Below the pieces are notes generated by a model. It was not told the DNA's origin, did no database searches, and saw only the letters and a program-made list of their open reading frames with translations. The position numbers were made by a program, and so were the translations under genes. A stretch of 64,000 nt of DNA from Candidula unifasciata. Its lineage: Eukaryota; Mollusca; Gastropoda; Stylommatophora; Geomitridae. The stretch spans positions 1 to 64,000 of the forward strand of contig CAJHNH020003188.1 in assembly GCA_905116865.2 (NCBI GenBank). Direction: 5' to 3'. Of the stretch, positions 10,991 to 23,770 are shown in pieces (the stretch's first letter is position 1; every line of letters begins with the position of its first letter).

Positions 10991-11475
10991 AAACATAATC
11001 AAGTAAGCCCTAAAGCCACCCAGTCTGTCAGGGAAAAGACAAGCAAGTAAGCCCTAGACCCACCCAGTCAGTGGGGGAAAAGACAACCAAGTAAGCCCTA
11101 GACCCACCCAGTCTGTGAGGGAAAACACAACCAAGTAAGCCCTAGACCCACCCAGTCTGTAAGGGAAAACACAATCAAGTAAGCCCTAGACCCATCCAGT
11201 CTGTGAGGGAAAACACAACCAAGTAAGCCCTAGACCCACCCAGTCTGTGGGGGAAAACACAACCAAGTAAGCCCTAGACCCACCCAGTCTGTGAGGGAAA
11301 ACACAACCAAGTAAGCCCTAGACCCATCCAGTCTGTTGGAAAACCAAACAAGTAAGCCCTAGACCCACCCAGTCTGTGAGGGAAAACACAACCAAGTAAG
11401 CCCTAGACCCATCCAGTCTGTGAGGGAATACACAACCAAGTAAGCCTTAGACCCATCCAGTCTTTGGAGGAAACA
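10991..11475. repeat. 44-bp minisatellite, about 11 copies
   Basis: The core is CAAGTAAGCCCTAGACCCAC followed by CCAGTCTGTGAGGGAAAACA. One unit near 11330 is shortened. Confidence 0.92.
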
Positions 11476-11560
11476 GGATCATGTTAACCCTAGACCTAAC
11501 CAGTATACGTATGCTGTCCTGAATCTTGACTTGGTTACATTCTATTATGTGTCTCTTCAA

Positions 11561-11774
11561 ATGCGATGCCCCAGTAACTGTCTTTAAACTCCACAGATGC
11601 GATGTCAAAGTCACTGTCTTTACACTCCACAAATGCGATGTCCCAGTAACTGTCTTTACACTCCACAAATGCGATGTCCCAGTAACTGTCTTGCACACTC
11701 CACAGATGTGATCTCCCAGTAACTGTCTTGCACACTCCACAGATGCAAGCCAGTACCTGTCTTAGACACTCCAT
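11561..11774. repeat. 36-bp minisatellite, 6 copies
   Basis: ATGCGATG starts recur at 11561, 11597, 11633 and 11669, with diverged units at 11705 and 11741. The core is CCAGTAACTGTCTTTACACT. Frames on both strands are open only because 36 is divisible by three. Confidence 0.9.
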
Positions 11775-11949
11775 ATGCTCGGAGTGGGAGAGATTGAGAA
11801 GTGCTCTAGGGTGAAAAAATTTTTTTTTATTTCATCAGTTTATAATATACCTCTCTTCAATAACTGCTGCCAATTTTAAGCCATACGCGAACTTAAATTT
11901 GGCGCATCAAAACTAAGAGTTTAAAACTTGATCTTTCAACATTCTGACT

Positions 11950-12110
11950 GACCAATCAATCAACCATCTTACCAGGTTCTTATCCACCTGAGCGACCAAC
12001 CAACCTACTACCCAACAAACCGACCAACCAACCTACCACCCAACAAACCGACCAACCAACCAACCACCCAACCATCGATCAACCAACCAACCAACCACCC
12101 AACCCATTAA
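11950..12110. repeat. CCAA-rich degenerate tetranucleotide tract
   Basis: ACCAACCAACC blocks are interrupted by GACC and ACCCAACAAA. Confidence 0.75.
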
Positions 12111-12570
12111 CAATTTAAACAACCCAAGATCAACAATCTAACCAACCCACAGATTTAAAAAAAAACAATCACACCTCCAACCATTTGCCCATCTAGATAG
12201 TTTCAGTTAACCCAGAAACGAACCCACCGACCAACCCATCAATGAACCAGGAAACACATGGGATCTCCAACCACCCAGTATTCTCACTGTCTTTGAACAT
12301 CGATGTTCTAACTTGTGTATTTTGCTGCACAAAAAAATGCTAACATAGATCTGCACGCTGAATTTAACCAATTGGATGTAAAGGAATGCTTCATTTAACA
12401 CAAGGCAATTAAGGAATTCGCTTCCTCTCATTAATATACAATCTACACCGACCCATGAATTAAGGTGAAGGCTATGGCATGACAGTGGCTTTGTGTGTAT
12501 TGTTTATGGTGCATCTGTGGTCATTCTTACTTAGATCCACAGATTATTCAGCTGAAATATGTGATACAAA
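12111..12570. other. No gene recognised
   Basis: AT-rich unique sequence; one 74-codon minus frame with no domain. Confidence 0.45.
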
Positions 12571-12685
12571 AAAGAACGAACGAACGAACGAACTTTATTT
12601 TCAAAGGGTCACAAATTAGGCACGCAGGCCCGTCTTACATTCGGCCCTTCCAAACACCCATCTTACACACAGTAGTTGTATTTTA
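12571..12685 (-). mobile_element. Family E 3' end with TTCG tail
   Basis: On the minus strand this reads GGCCGAATGTAAGACGGGCC, TGCGTGCC, GTGACCCTTTGAAAATAAAG and then a (TTCG)n tail. The copies at 42120 and 61268 (plus) and 48505 (minus) share this order. A conserved 3' end with a short microsatellite tail is characteristic of CR1/RTE-type LINEs or their SINEs. Confidence 0.7.
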
Positions 12686-13142
12686 TCAAGAAGCACGTTA
12701 TTTTCATGTAATAAAAGAGCAGAAATGTGCGGACAAAGAATAATACAATTCTATCTGATAGGTTTCGGATCTCCATTTCTTTGTACTGAAGCCTACAGGT
12801 CAGGACCGACGGCTGTTTCATGAAGCCATAGGGTGACTGGTATGGCTGTTTCACATGTTTGAACAGGGTAGCTGAGAATTCTCCTGTTTCGTTGATATCT
12901 CTGAATCACTGGTTGTCACCTTCATGTACAGTCCTAGGGATAGCAATTGAAAAACACAAAATACTCCAACTGTAGCAGCGCTAGATCCAGTAAAAGTGGG
13001 TGTATGTTGTATAGAAATATGTAGAGAATATCAGGACTTATAAGAAATAAACATTGCAGAGCGAAAAGATGCGGGAGTCCATAGCTCTTTCTTAGCTTAC
13101 ATCAGGTAAACACACTTTAAAAAAAAATGTGTGGCTAAGGGC
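12686..13142. other. No gene recognised
   Basis: Possible upstream body of the Family E element on the minus strand, but no coding or repeat signature was seen. Confidence 0.4.
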
Positions 13143-13212
13143 TTTTTTTTTCCCCCCAGAAACCATGAGTTGTAAACCCTGTGGCTCGGTACTATGGATA
13201 TCGCAACCTTCG
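13143..13212 (-). mobile_element. SINE C 3' fragment
   Basis: The reverse complement matches the 3' part of the SINE at 19125: GGTTGCGATATCCATA, then CGAGCC, then ACAACTCATGG and TTTCTGG before an A-rich tail. Confidence 0.65.
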
Positions 13213-13508
13213 TTCTAGACTCCATGACACGTACCGTGACCAGAAAAGATAAAATAGAGAAACTGGCCTAAGTGTGAAACATATAGGCAAGAGAGCAAAG
13301 AGCAAGCTTAAAATCACGAACAACAAATACAAATGTAAGCAACATACATTTCGATAACATATCAAATAAAAGATCGGCACGAATTTGTAATCTCCGATAT
13401 CTCCTTCAGAAAGACTAACTGAGAGAAAGTGAGGGGTGGGGAAAATTGGGGGGGGGGGGCAATTGTTGGTGAAAACACTGATTTGATATTATATGTGATA
13501 TTCATGCA
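13213..13508. other. No gene recognised
   Basis: AT-rich, with a G-run near 13450. Confidence 0.45.
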
Positions 13509-14062
13509 TTTAACAATAGTTACCAGTCTGGCGAGTGGTCCTGTGTCAAACAATAGTTACCAGTCTGGCGAGTGGTTCTGTGTCAAACAATAGTTACCAG
13601 TGTGGCGAGTGGTTCTGTGTCAAACAGCTTGACGAGCCTAGGTGTCGATGGTTCTGTGTCAAACAATCGTTACAGTCTGGCGAGTTGCTTCAAATGATTG
13701 GTTGGCTCTGGCGACAGGCTGTTGTCAACTGGTTAGTTACCAGTGTGGCGAGTGACTCCTGTTGACAATGGTTACCAGTCTTGGTTGAGTGGTGGTTGTC
13801 AAACAATAGTTACCAGTCTGGCGAGTGGTCCTGTGTTGAATAGTACCAGTCTGGCGACTGGCTGGTTGAAACAATGGTTGACTGTGTGGTTGACTGGTTC
13901 TGTTAACAATAGTTACTGGTTGTTGGTTGGCGAGTGGCTGGTGTGTCAAACAATGGTTTACCAGTCTGGTTGGTTGATGGCTGTGTCAAACAATAGTTTG
14001 GTTGGTGGCGAGTGACTCCTGTGGACTGGTTGGTTGACAGGCTGGTTGAGTGGTCCTGTGTC
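13509..14062. repeat. 37-bp minisatellite, degenerating rightwards
   Basis: The core is CAATAGTTACCAGTCTGGCG followed by AGTGGTTCTGTGTCAAA. The first three units are nearly identical; later ones carry insertions and GGTTG runs that grade into the next tract. Confidence 0.85.
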
Positions 14063-14094
14063 AAATTCTAAAATGAGCGGCATTTGACTATCAC

Positions 14095-14490
14095 AGTTGA
14101 CTGCCTGGTCGATCGGGTTTTATGACTGGCAGGTTGCTTTGTTTGTTTGGTTGGCTGACAGGCTGGTTGACTGTTTGGTTGGTTGGTTGACTGGTTGGTT
14201 GCTTGACTGGCTCGTTGAATGGTTGGTTTGTTGGTTGGTCGGTTGGTTGAATTGCTCGTTGACTGGTTGGTTGGTTGGTTGACTGGCTGGTTGACTAGTT
14301 GGTTGGTTGGTTGACTGGTTGGTTGACTGGTTGGTTGACTTGGTTGGTTGGTTGTTGACTGGTTGGTTGACTGGTTGGCTGGTTGGTTGACTGGCTGGTT
14401 GACTGGTTGGTTGGTTGGTTGGTTGGTTGACTGGCTGATTGACTGAGTGGTTGGCTTGTTAGTTGTCTGACTGGTTGGCTGGCTAGCAAA
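14095..14490. repeat. TTGG/TTGACTGG-rich degenerate tract
   Basis: GGTTGGTTGACTGGCTGG-type sequence, a mosaic of GGTT and GACT tetramers. Open frames rich in W, L and V on plus and in Q, P, S and T on minus are composition artefacts. Confidence 0.85.
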
Positions 14491-14629
14491 GAAGAATGAG
14501 GAAGATCATTAGGAGCAGAACAAAAGTAGTAGAGCTACAAGCAAAGTGAGAAATATAAGTATGATCTTTTAAGACACGTCCTCGGAATACTAATTTTTAT
14601 CTATCTTCTACACCAGCAACTCAAAAAGA

Positions 14630-14965
14630 CCACTCACTCAAGCCAATCACACCGGCCTCTCACACAGGTCACTCACACCGGCCACGGTCACACACCGGCC
14701 ACTCAGACGGGCCACTCACACAGGCCTCTCACACCGTCCACTCACACAGGCCACTCACACAGGGGACTCACACAGGCCACTCACACAGGCAACTCTCACA
14801 CCGGTCACTCACACTGGCCACTCAGACAGGCCACTCACACTGGCCACTCACACAGGCCACTCACACTGGCCACTCACACAGGCCACTCACACTGGCCACT
14901 CACACTGGCCACACACATCCACGCCGGCACTCATCACAGGCCACTCACACAACATCTCATAAAAA
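14630..14965. repeat. 14-bp minisatellite, about 23 copies
   Basis: The unit is CACTCACACAGGCC with variants CACTCACACTGGCC and CTCTCACACCGGCC. Scattered units continue at 15085-15215. Confidence 0.88.
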
Positions 14966-15275
14966 AGAACTTCACCCATACAAAAGAATATCATTCATAC
15001 AAAATAACATCATCGATACAACAGAAGACCATCCATTCAACAAAAATTTCATCCATAGAATAAAACATCATCGATACACTCACACAGAAGCCACTCACAA
15101 AAACATCACTCACAAAGGCACTACTTTACACCGGCCTCTCACTTGTATTGGTTGTCTTTTCCTGGGTTTTTTTTTTTAACCTGCGTGAGTGGCCACTCAC
15201 ACAGGCCACTCTACACTTTGTAATCTCTCACTCCTCCCCCCCATTTACACCCCCCACTTCCCAGTTCACTTGGTG
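14966..15275. repeat. Degenerate ACATCATC-type and CACTCAC remnants
   Basis: The segment ATACAACAGAAGACCATCCA at about 15017 recurs at about 15556, and a TTTCATCCAT follows in both places. This part therefore shares in the local duplication described for 15276-15516. Confidence 0.6.
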
Positions 15276-15516
15276 CTTGCGTTTTGTTTTAACACTGTAA
15301 TAGCCAATAACATTTCCAGAAATTATACAACAATTTGATTTGCCAAATTTACCGGCCGTCGTTTAGCACTCCCTAAACATACTTGAAAAACATGTATCCT
15401 GTTGCCTGACCATGCGGAGTGACTGTGCAAATGTTCCTAATATTTCGGTATCTATACAAGAATGCCAACATCACATCCATACATAAAGAACTTCTATAAA
15501 GGTGTCTGTGTGTGTA
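15276..15516 (+). repeat. Dispersed duplicate, copy 1
   Basis: It matches 16051-16336 in order: CTTGCGTTTTGTTTTAACA, AATAGCCAATAACATTTCCA, TTATACAACAATTTGATTTG, GCCGTCGTTTAGCA, GTGCAAATGTTCCTAAT and TTCTATAAAGGTGTCTGTGT. The copies differ mainly by many small deletions in copy 1, not by substitutions. Confidence 0.8.
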
Positions 15517-15814
15517 GAGAAAGGAATATCATGATGGTACAAAAGAACATCATCTATACAACAGAAGACCATCCATATAAGAAGGGTTTTTGAAATTTCA
15601 TCCATGGCAACGGTTAAAACATCATCGGCAACGGTAGAGACAAAAGCGGCAATTTGGAAAAGTCTATCCATGGAGAATAGTAAAGAATATGGGATCCATG
15701 ACAAACAGGAACATGTATCCATAGGAGGGATATCACGATAGTGACGCAAAACGATTCATATTTACCAAAGACACTACTTATAGTTCGTTATGAAAACTTT
15801 CTCTAACTTGTATT
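15517..15814. other. No gene recognised
   Basis: It contains a second copy of the ATACAACAGAAGACCATCCA segment; otherwise unique. Confidence 0.5.
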
Positions 15815-16050
15815 ATGACAAGTTGTGGTGTATGACAAGATTCGGGAGTGGTTTTATGACAAGATTCAGGAGTGAGTGACATTCAGGAGTGGTGTTCAAG
15901 ATTCAGGAGTAATGTGTCAAGATTAAGGAGTGTGACAAGATTCAGGAATGATGTGTGACTACATTCTTTGTAATGTCTGACAAGATTCCTCCCCCCCCCC
16001 CCCCCCCCCAGGAGTTACCCCCCAGATCCAGTAGTGTGTATGGTGTGTGA
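15815..16050. repeat. Decayed left edge of the 23-bp array
   Basis: Isolated GACAAGATTCAGGAGT units of irregular spacing, with a C-run near 15988. Confidence 0.7.
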
Positions 16051-16336
16051 CTTGCGTTTTGTTTTAACAGCTGTAATAGCCAATAACATTTCCAGAAATT
16101 ATACAACAATTTGATTTGCCCGAAAATTACCGCAGGAGCCGTCGTTTAGCATCTCCCTAAAGTATTGTATCCTCGGGAAAAATTCCTCTGTTGTAATCCT
16201 GTTGGCCTGTGACCATGTCGGAGCGACGGAGTGCAAATGTTCCTAATTTCTACGGATGTATCATCGACAAGAGTGCCATCCCTCACATCGCAATGCTTCA
16301 TAAATTGTGTTCTATAAAGGTGTCTGTGTGTGTGTG
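16051..16336 (+). repeat. Dispersed duplicate, copy 2
   Basis: The longer counterpart of 15276-15516, lying inside the outskirts of the 23-bp array. No coding content recognised. Confidence 0.8.
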
Positions 16337-17990
16337 ACAAGATTCAGGAGTGAGAGAGAGGTAATGGGTCAAGATTCAGGAGTGGGGGGGTGGGGGGGAT
16401 TAAGTGAGAATCAAGATGATGGTAGAAGTTGGGTGGATAGAAGCAGCATTGTAGAAGACAGAAATGAGAAGAGTGTTAGAAGGGTTTTTGAAACTGTTCA
16501 GAAATCTAGTGTATGCAAGACGGATTCAGGAGGGATGTATGAGGTCTAGATTTTGGCAAACGGTATGTATGACGTCTCAGAGGGATGGCAATATTGTGGA
16601 AAAGATTCTAGTGACCATTTCAGGAGGGTGTATGAGAAGTCTAGTAAAGAAGTCTGGGATGTGTGACAAGATTCAGGAGTGATGTTTGCCACGATTGAGG
16701 AGGGATGTAAGGCACGATTCAGGAGTGACGTAAGGCAGGAGTGATCTGTGACAAGATTCAGGAGATATCTGTGACAAGATTCAGGAGTGATGTTTGACAA
16801 GATTCAGGAGGGATCTGTGACACGATTCATGAGTGATTATGACAAGATTCAAAAGTGATGTATGACAAGATTCAGGAGTGATTATGACAAGATTCAGGAG
16901 TGATTATGACAAGATTCAGGAGTGGTGTATGACAAGATTCAGGAGTGATGTATGACAAGATTCAGGAGTGATGTATGACAAGATTCAGGAGTGATGTATG
17001 ACAAGATTCAGGAGGGATGTATGACAAGATTCAGGAGTGATGTATGACAAGATTCAGGAGTGATGTGTGACAAGATTCAGGAGTGATGTATGACAAGATT
17101 CAGGAGTGATGTATGACAAGATTCAGGAGTGATGTGTGACAAGATTCAGGAGTGATGTATGACAAGATTCAGGAGTGATGTATGACAAGATTCAGGAGTG
17201 ATGTATGACAAGATTCAGGAGTGATGTATGACAAGATTCAGGAGGGATGTATGACAAGATTCAGGAGGGATGTGTGACAACAGGAGATTGACAAGGAGGA
17301 GTGATGTATGACAAGATTCAGGGAGATGTATGACATGATTCAGGAAACGTTATTCAGGAGGAGGATGTATGACAATGATTCAAGATTCAGGAGGGATGTA
17401 TGACAAGATTCAGGAGGTATGTGTGTCAAGATTCAGGAGGGATGTATGACAAGATTCAGGAGTGATGTATGACAAGATTCAGGAGTGATGTATGACAAGA
17501 TTCAGGAGTGATGTGTGAAAAGTTTCAGGAGTGATGTATATGAAGATTCAGGAGGGATGTATGACAAGATTCAGGAGAGTGATGTATGACAAGATTCAGG
17601 AGGGATATATATGATGTATGACAAGATTCAGGAGGGATGTATGATGACAAGATTCAGGAGGGATGTATGACAAGATTCAGGAGGGATGTATGACAAGATT
17701 CAGGAGGGATGTATGACAAGATTCAGGAGGGATGTATGACAAGATTCAGGAGGGATGTATGACAAGATTCAGGAGGGATGTATGACAAGATTCAGAGAGA
17801 TGGATGTATGACAAGATTCAGGAGGGATGTATGACAAGATTCAGGAGGGATGTATGACAAGATTCAGGAGGGATGTATGACAAGATTCAGGAGGGATGTA
17901 TGACAAGATTCAGGAGGGATGTATGACAAGATTCAGGAGGGATGTATGACAAGATTCAGGAGGGGTGTGTGACAATGTTCAGGAGTGATG
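16337..17990. repeat. 23-bp minisatellite, about 60 copies
   Basis: The unit is ATGTATGACAAGATTCAGGA followed by GTG or GGG. The GTG form dominates in the centre (16860-17230) and the GGG form in the right part (17390-17960), which suggests two rounds of local spread. The stretch 17275-17400 is scrambled by short insertions. Confidence 0.93.
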
Positions 17991-19109
17991 TGGAAAGAAA
18001 TGCGTGTTTCTTGTTTATATTGAAGGACACCAGGCCATATTCGATGCCCACAATCGTGATGTTGTATAAAAGTTACAACTCAAACTGTGTTTGGAAAATA
18101 GATAAAAAAATTGGGGGAAAAGGGGGGGGGGGGGGGCCTAACTGAAAATGAATTGTTATACAGAAATCGACATCTTTTTGTGTAGTCGCAGAGCCCTAAT
18201 TGTCTGCCCTTAGTCCAGTCAAAGAAGTTTCAAGCTGTGGGCGGTTGGACGCTACAAAAGGCTTTTTCGGAGAAACTGTCATTAATTATTTTTGCATCAC
18301 TCACATACAATTACTGTCAGTAATTTCCTAGGATAATGATCAGTTCTTGTTTACAGCACTGAAAAGACATACTTTTTTTTTATACACAGTAAACGATAAA
18401 AGAAGCGCTGTGTTAACATGAAGATTCAAACCTATCCCCTTTAAATGACATGGCACTTTTCTGAAAAACACGGGTACTTGGACGCATGACGTCTCGAATA
18501 TAACTGATGATTGAGAGGGCAGTGCAGCACGCTCCACAAAGCCAGTGGTCAGTTACTGTCCAGGGACAAACGCTCCCCGCCAGAGCTCGGCCACCGGAAG
18601 GAACTGTCAGATGAAGATCTGCATTCTGACAAATTGATTACTTCTGGAGAGCCATCGTTTATAAATGAGGTTCTGAACACACAGGGATCGGCGCTGGGCA
18701 CATGAGGCCAGCTCTCAAACACCAGCTGCCGGTGTCAGTTAAGTCACTGTGAATCATGCACACACGCAGCAGCAGGGAAACGCGCCACGCTCGTCCTGAA
18801 GTGCCATCTCTAGGGTCACGGGTGGCGGTGGTTGACCCGTACCAACACATGCCCTCAACATGAGATGTACATCCTTCCTGGCATGTTCTTCATCTTAGCT
18901 TGATGCTAGTTCAACAAATATTTATTTGACATTCCTTAGGTCATGTGTCCTAAACTTGTCTCTGCCGCTTGATGAAATCTTATGATATCACAATATACAT
19001 CATTGCACATCGGGCATTCCCATGCGTGCTCAGTACTCCGATGCAGTCCAGGGTACTTCCACTAATTGTTCCTATGAGAGGCCGGCTTAGATGTGCTTCC
19101 CCATAATTT
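17991..19109. other. 1.1 kb of unique sequence, no gene recognised
   Basis: A G-run at about 18122; several open frames of 63-67 codons on both strands with no domain. Confidence 0.5.
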
Positions 19110-19124
19110 ACTCTCATGTCATGC

Positions 19125-19342
19125 CCGGCTCTCTAGCGTAGTTGGCTAAACCGGATTGCGCGGTGAGCGGGTGACGAACTCCTTGTGGTCCGGGTTCACT
19201 CCCGGGGGTAGGCAGAAAAGCCACATTTTCTTCCAGATTTACGGTATTTACAATGGAATCAAGGCCGAAAGGTTGCGATATCCATAATATCGAGCCTAAG
19301 GGTCAACAACTCATGGCTTCTGGAAACTAAAACAACAAACAA
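19125..19342 (+). mobile_element. SINE C, full-length with target duplication
   Basis: A 218-bp element flanked by a 15-bp direct repeat with one mismatch: ACTCTCATGTCATGC at 19110-19124 and ACTCTTATGTCATGC at 19343-19357. The head is tRNA-like, with A box TAGCGTAGTTGGCTAAA and B box GGGTTCACTCCC. The body ends in an ACAACTCATGG block and an A-rich CAACAAACAAA tail. Internal Pol III transcription and LINE-mediated copying are inferred from this architecture. Confidence 0.82.
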
Positions 19343-19346
19343 ACTC

Positions 19347-19577
19347 TTATGTCATGCAATCGTGTTGGTGTGAGAGATCCGTCAGTATCCAATATCCCAG
19401 TCCGTACAGCGTGGATACATCGTTGATGATATCTGCTCTGTCCAGGCTTCTTCCCACATGTGTTGGTGCACTGCTTGCCAGTTGGTCCGCTCGCTCATTA
19501 CCCTTTATGCCCGCATGACCAGGTGTGTAAGTACAGCTGAGGGAGGTTGAGTGCCATCGTCGATGCTTTCTGCTCAT
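19347..19577 (-). pseudogene. Non-LTR retrotransposon RNase H remnant
   Basis: A 76-codon minus frame contains YTPGHAGIKGNERADQLA followed by RADIINDVS. The H-x-GI-GNE-AD block is the conserved C-terminal part of the RNase H domain in jockey/I-type LINEs; it includes the last catalytic Asp of the domain (in ERAD). The N-terminal half of RNase H and all of the RT are absent. Related fragments lie at 24897, 30442 and 43720, all on the minus strand. Confidence 0.8.
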
Positions 19578-19637
19578 TCAGAGCGCATACCACTTGTTGC
19601 TTTCATCTGAAGCATGTTCACGGACTCTATTACAATT

Positions 19638-19690
19638 ACTGCTTGTGTGGCTGTTTGCCCTGCTGTCTGTGTGGCTGTTTGCCCTTGTCG
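19638..19690. repeat. 24-bp minisatellite, 2 copies
   Basis: TGTGTGGCTGTTTGCCCTG-type units, the same unit as in the five-copy array at 21754. Confidence 0.75.
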
Positions 19691-21753
<2,063 letters not shown>

Positions 21754-21880
21754 CCTGTTGCCTGTGTGGCTGTTTGCCCTGTTGCCTGTGTGGCTGTTTG
21801 CCCTGTTGCTTGTGTGGCTGTTTGCCCTGTTGCCTGTATGGCGGTTTGCCCTGTTGCCTGTGTGGCTGTTTGCCCTGTTG
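21754..21880. repeat. 24-bp minisatellite, 5 copies
   Basis: The unit is CTGTTGCCTGTGTGGCTGTT followed by TGCC. A period divisible by three leaves frames open on both strands (CCLCGCLP on plus, ATGQTATQ on minus). Confidence 0.9.
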
Positions 21881-21960
21881 CCCATGCTAGTGCTCTAGAA
21901 GCAGCTTCTATTTCCATGCTCATGCATGACGTAGTTGCCTGGTAAGCGCCGCTGCCTTCT

Positions 21961-22185
21961 TGTGTTATTTTCTCCATTCTTTGTGCTGTGTTTTCTCTTC
22001 ATCCTTTTTGCTGTGTTTTCCTCATTCTTTGTGCTGTGTTTTCCTCCATCCCTTGTGCTGTGTTTTCCTCCATCCCTTGTGCTGTGTTTTCCTCAATCCT
22101 TTTTGCTGTGTTTTCTCTTTATCCTTTGTGCTGTGTTTTTCCCATCCTTTTTATTGTGTTTTCCATATCTTTTGTGCTTTGATGA
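21961..22185. repeat. 24-bp minisatellite, about 9 copies
   Basis: The unit is TTGTGCTGTGTTTTCCTCCA followed by TCCC, with CTCTTCATCC variants. Confidence 0.88.
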
Positions 22186-22440
22186 AATGTCCTTCATCAG
22201 CGCCATTATTACGTCAAGTTATATTGTTTCAGTAACTTTTCATTTTTTGTGTTTTAATCATCTCATAAACGCCATTCTTCTAAAGAACAATATGTTGAGC
22301 GGGGAAAAAATATTTTTTTTACAGAATGTTTTTTAATAAAGAAAATATAATTATTTCCACTCCATCTAAAAGCTGAAAATATTTGTGTCCAGCTTTTAGT
22401 TTCTGAGATATTTGTTCTGGGAGATGGTCTGCCTCGGCTC
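22186..22440. other. No gene recognised
   Basis: AT-rich unique sequence. Confidence 0.45.
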
Positions 22441-22697
22441 CTTCTTCTTCTTTACCGGCTGTAAACTCTGAAAGGATGTCATGGTTGTTCGTCCACTTCT
22501 GGATTTAGGTCTGTTTTACAGATCTGGCTTATTTATATGTTGACTATTCGTTACTCGTCTCTCAAGCAGATGCACTCAGCTTCGAAGAAAGCAAACCTAA
22601 TTAGTCGACTTTTACGACATGCTTGTTGGGTTGGGGGTGGGGGCGGTTTATTCTTGTTTGCCCCCATATTGGGGCCTCGTACCTACATGGCGAGTTG
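22441..22697 (-). mobile_element. Family B copy
   Basis: On plus it reads TTCTTCTTC, TTTACCGGCTGTAAACTCTG, GTTGTTCGTCCACTTCTGGA, GTTTTACAGATCTGG, CTCAAGCAGATGCACTCAGC, TTAGTCGACTTTTACGACAT and CCCCCATATTGGGG. The element strand is minus if the GAA-rich end is its 3' tail. An internal part around CTTGCCTCTC is diverged. Confidence 0.72.
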
Positions 22698-22740
22698 AGG
22701 TTCTAATAACTGGGAGTTCATATTGCTGACTGATTTACGC

Positions 22741-22898
22741 GATGGTGCTGATCAAGATAGTGGTGGTGATTATAGTGATGGTGTTGATGATGAAGATAGT
22801 GGTGGTGGAGATAGTAACAGTGGTGATGATGATATAGTAGAAGTATCATGATTCAGTCTAGAGCTGGCTAGCATGTCAAATTGCATAATTAGCATTCT

Positions 22899-22933
<35 letters not shown>

Positions 22934-22960
22934 GGGGCGTGCGTGCGTGCGTGATTGCGC
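22741..22960. repeat. GAT/GGT-rich tract and (GT)n microsatellite
   Basis: GATGGTG and GATAGTGGTGGTG repetition covers 22741-22835; GT dinucleotides with G and CGTG changes cover about 22900-22955. Confidence 0.8.
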
Positions 22961-23770
22961 TCGCGCGTTTGTAGGTCTGTGTTTGAGCGTGCGTGTGTAT
23001 GTGGCTCGTATGTTTGTGATTAAGATCATAGTCTAGCTAAACTAAATAGGAACGATTCAGTCTAGTTTAAAAGATAATTACAATTATGTAGAAACGAATA
23101 AAAATTGTTGTATTGAAATCTTAACATAACCAGGTAAAGAAGCAATTAAGGAACAATAGACTCAAACTAGAATAAACAAATAAATAAAAAGAAAGAAGGC
23201 AACAGTGAAAGAATAAAACAAATGGAATAAAGGAAAGGAAAAACAGAAAAATCAATTACAAAGTCAGCGAGAAACAAGAGTGGGAGAAATTAAGAAAAGA
23301 AAAAATCCCTCACGAAAGAATGTTGAAAGTTGAAACAACGAGACAGCGATAGAAATAACAAATAAAAAACAATGGATAGAAATGTAGGCATGCGGACAAT
23401 AAACCTACAAACAAAGACAGCACAGAAACAGATTAGGAAACAGTTTTATGGAGATAAAAAAAGGAAGTAGAGAAGAAATAACTTGGAACAGAAATATGAG
23501 AAGAAAAAAAAAACGACGTGCGAGCAGTGGAAAGAGAGGAAAGGGAAAGGGTGGGGGGGGGGGGAGAGAAACAAAAACAGAAGGACAGAAGGTGTAAGAT
23601 TAAAGCAGGAAAAAAAACGGTAATTAGCTCAAAGAAATGGCGTAAACGGATGAAAGACGCAGGCCAAACAATTATAGCCTATAATTTATAGGCGAATCAA
23701 GAACACAACAGTAAAGTGTCGGGGACCAAGAAGAGGTATTATAAATACAATCACCATGATCAAGTGACTT
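22961..23770. other. A-rich sequence, no gene recognised
   Basis: Strongly purine-rich plus strand with many AAAGAAA runs and a G-run near 23552. Confidence 0.5.
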
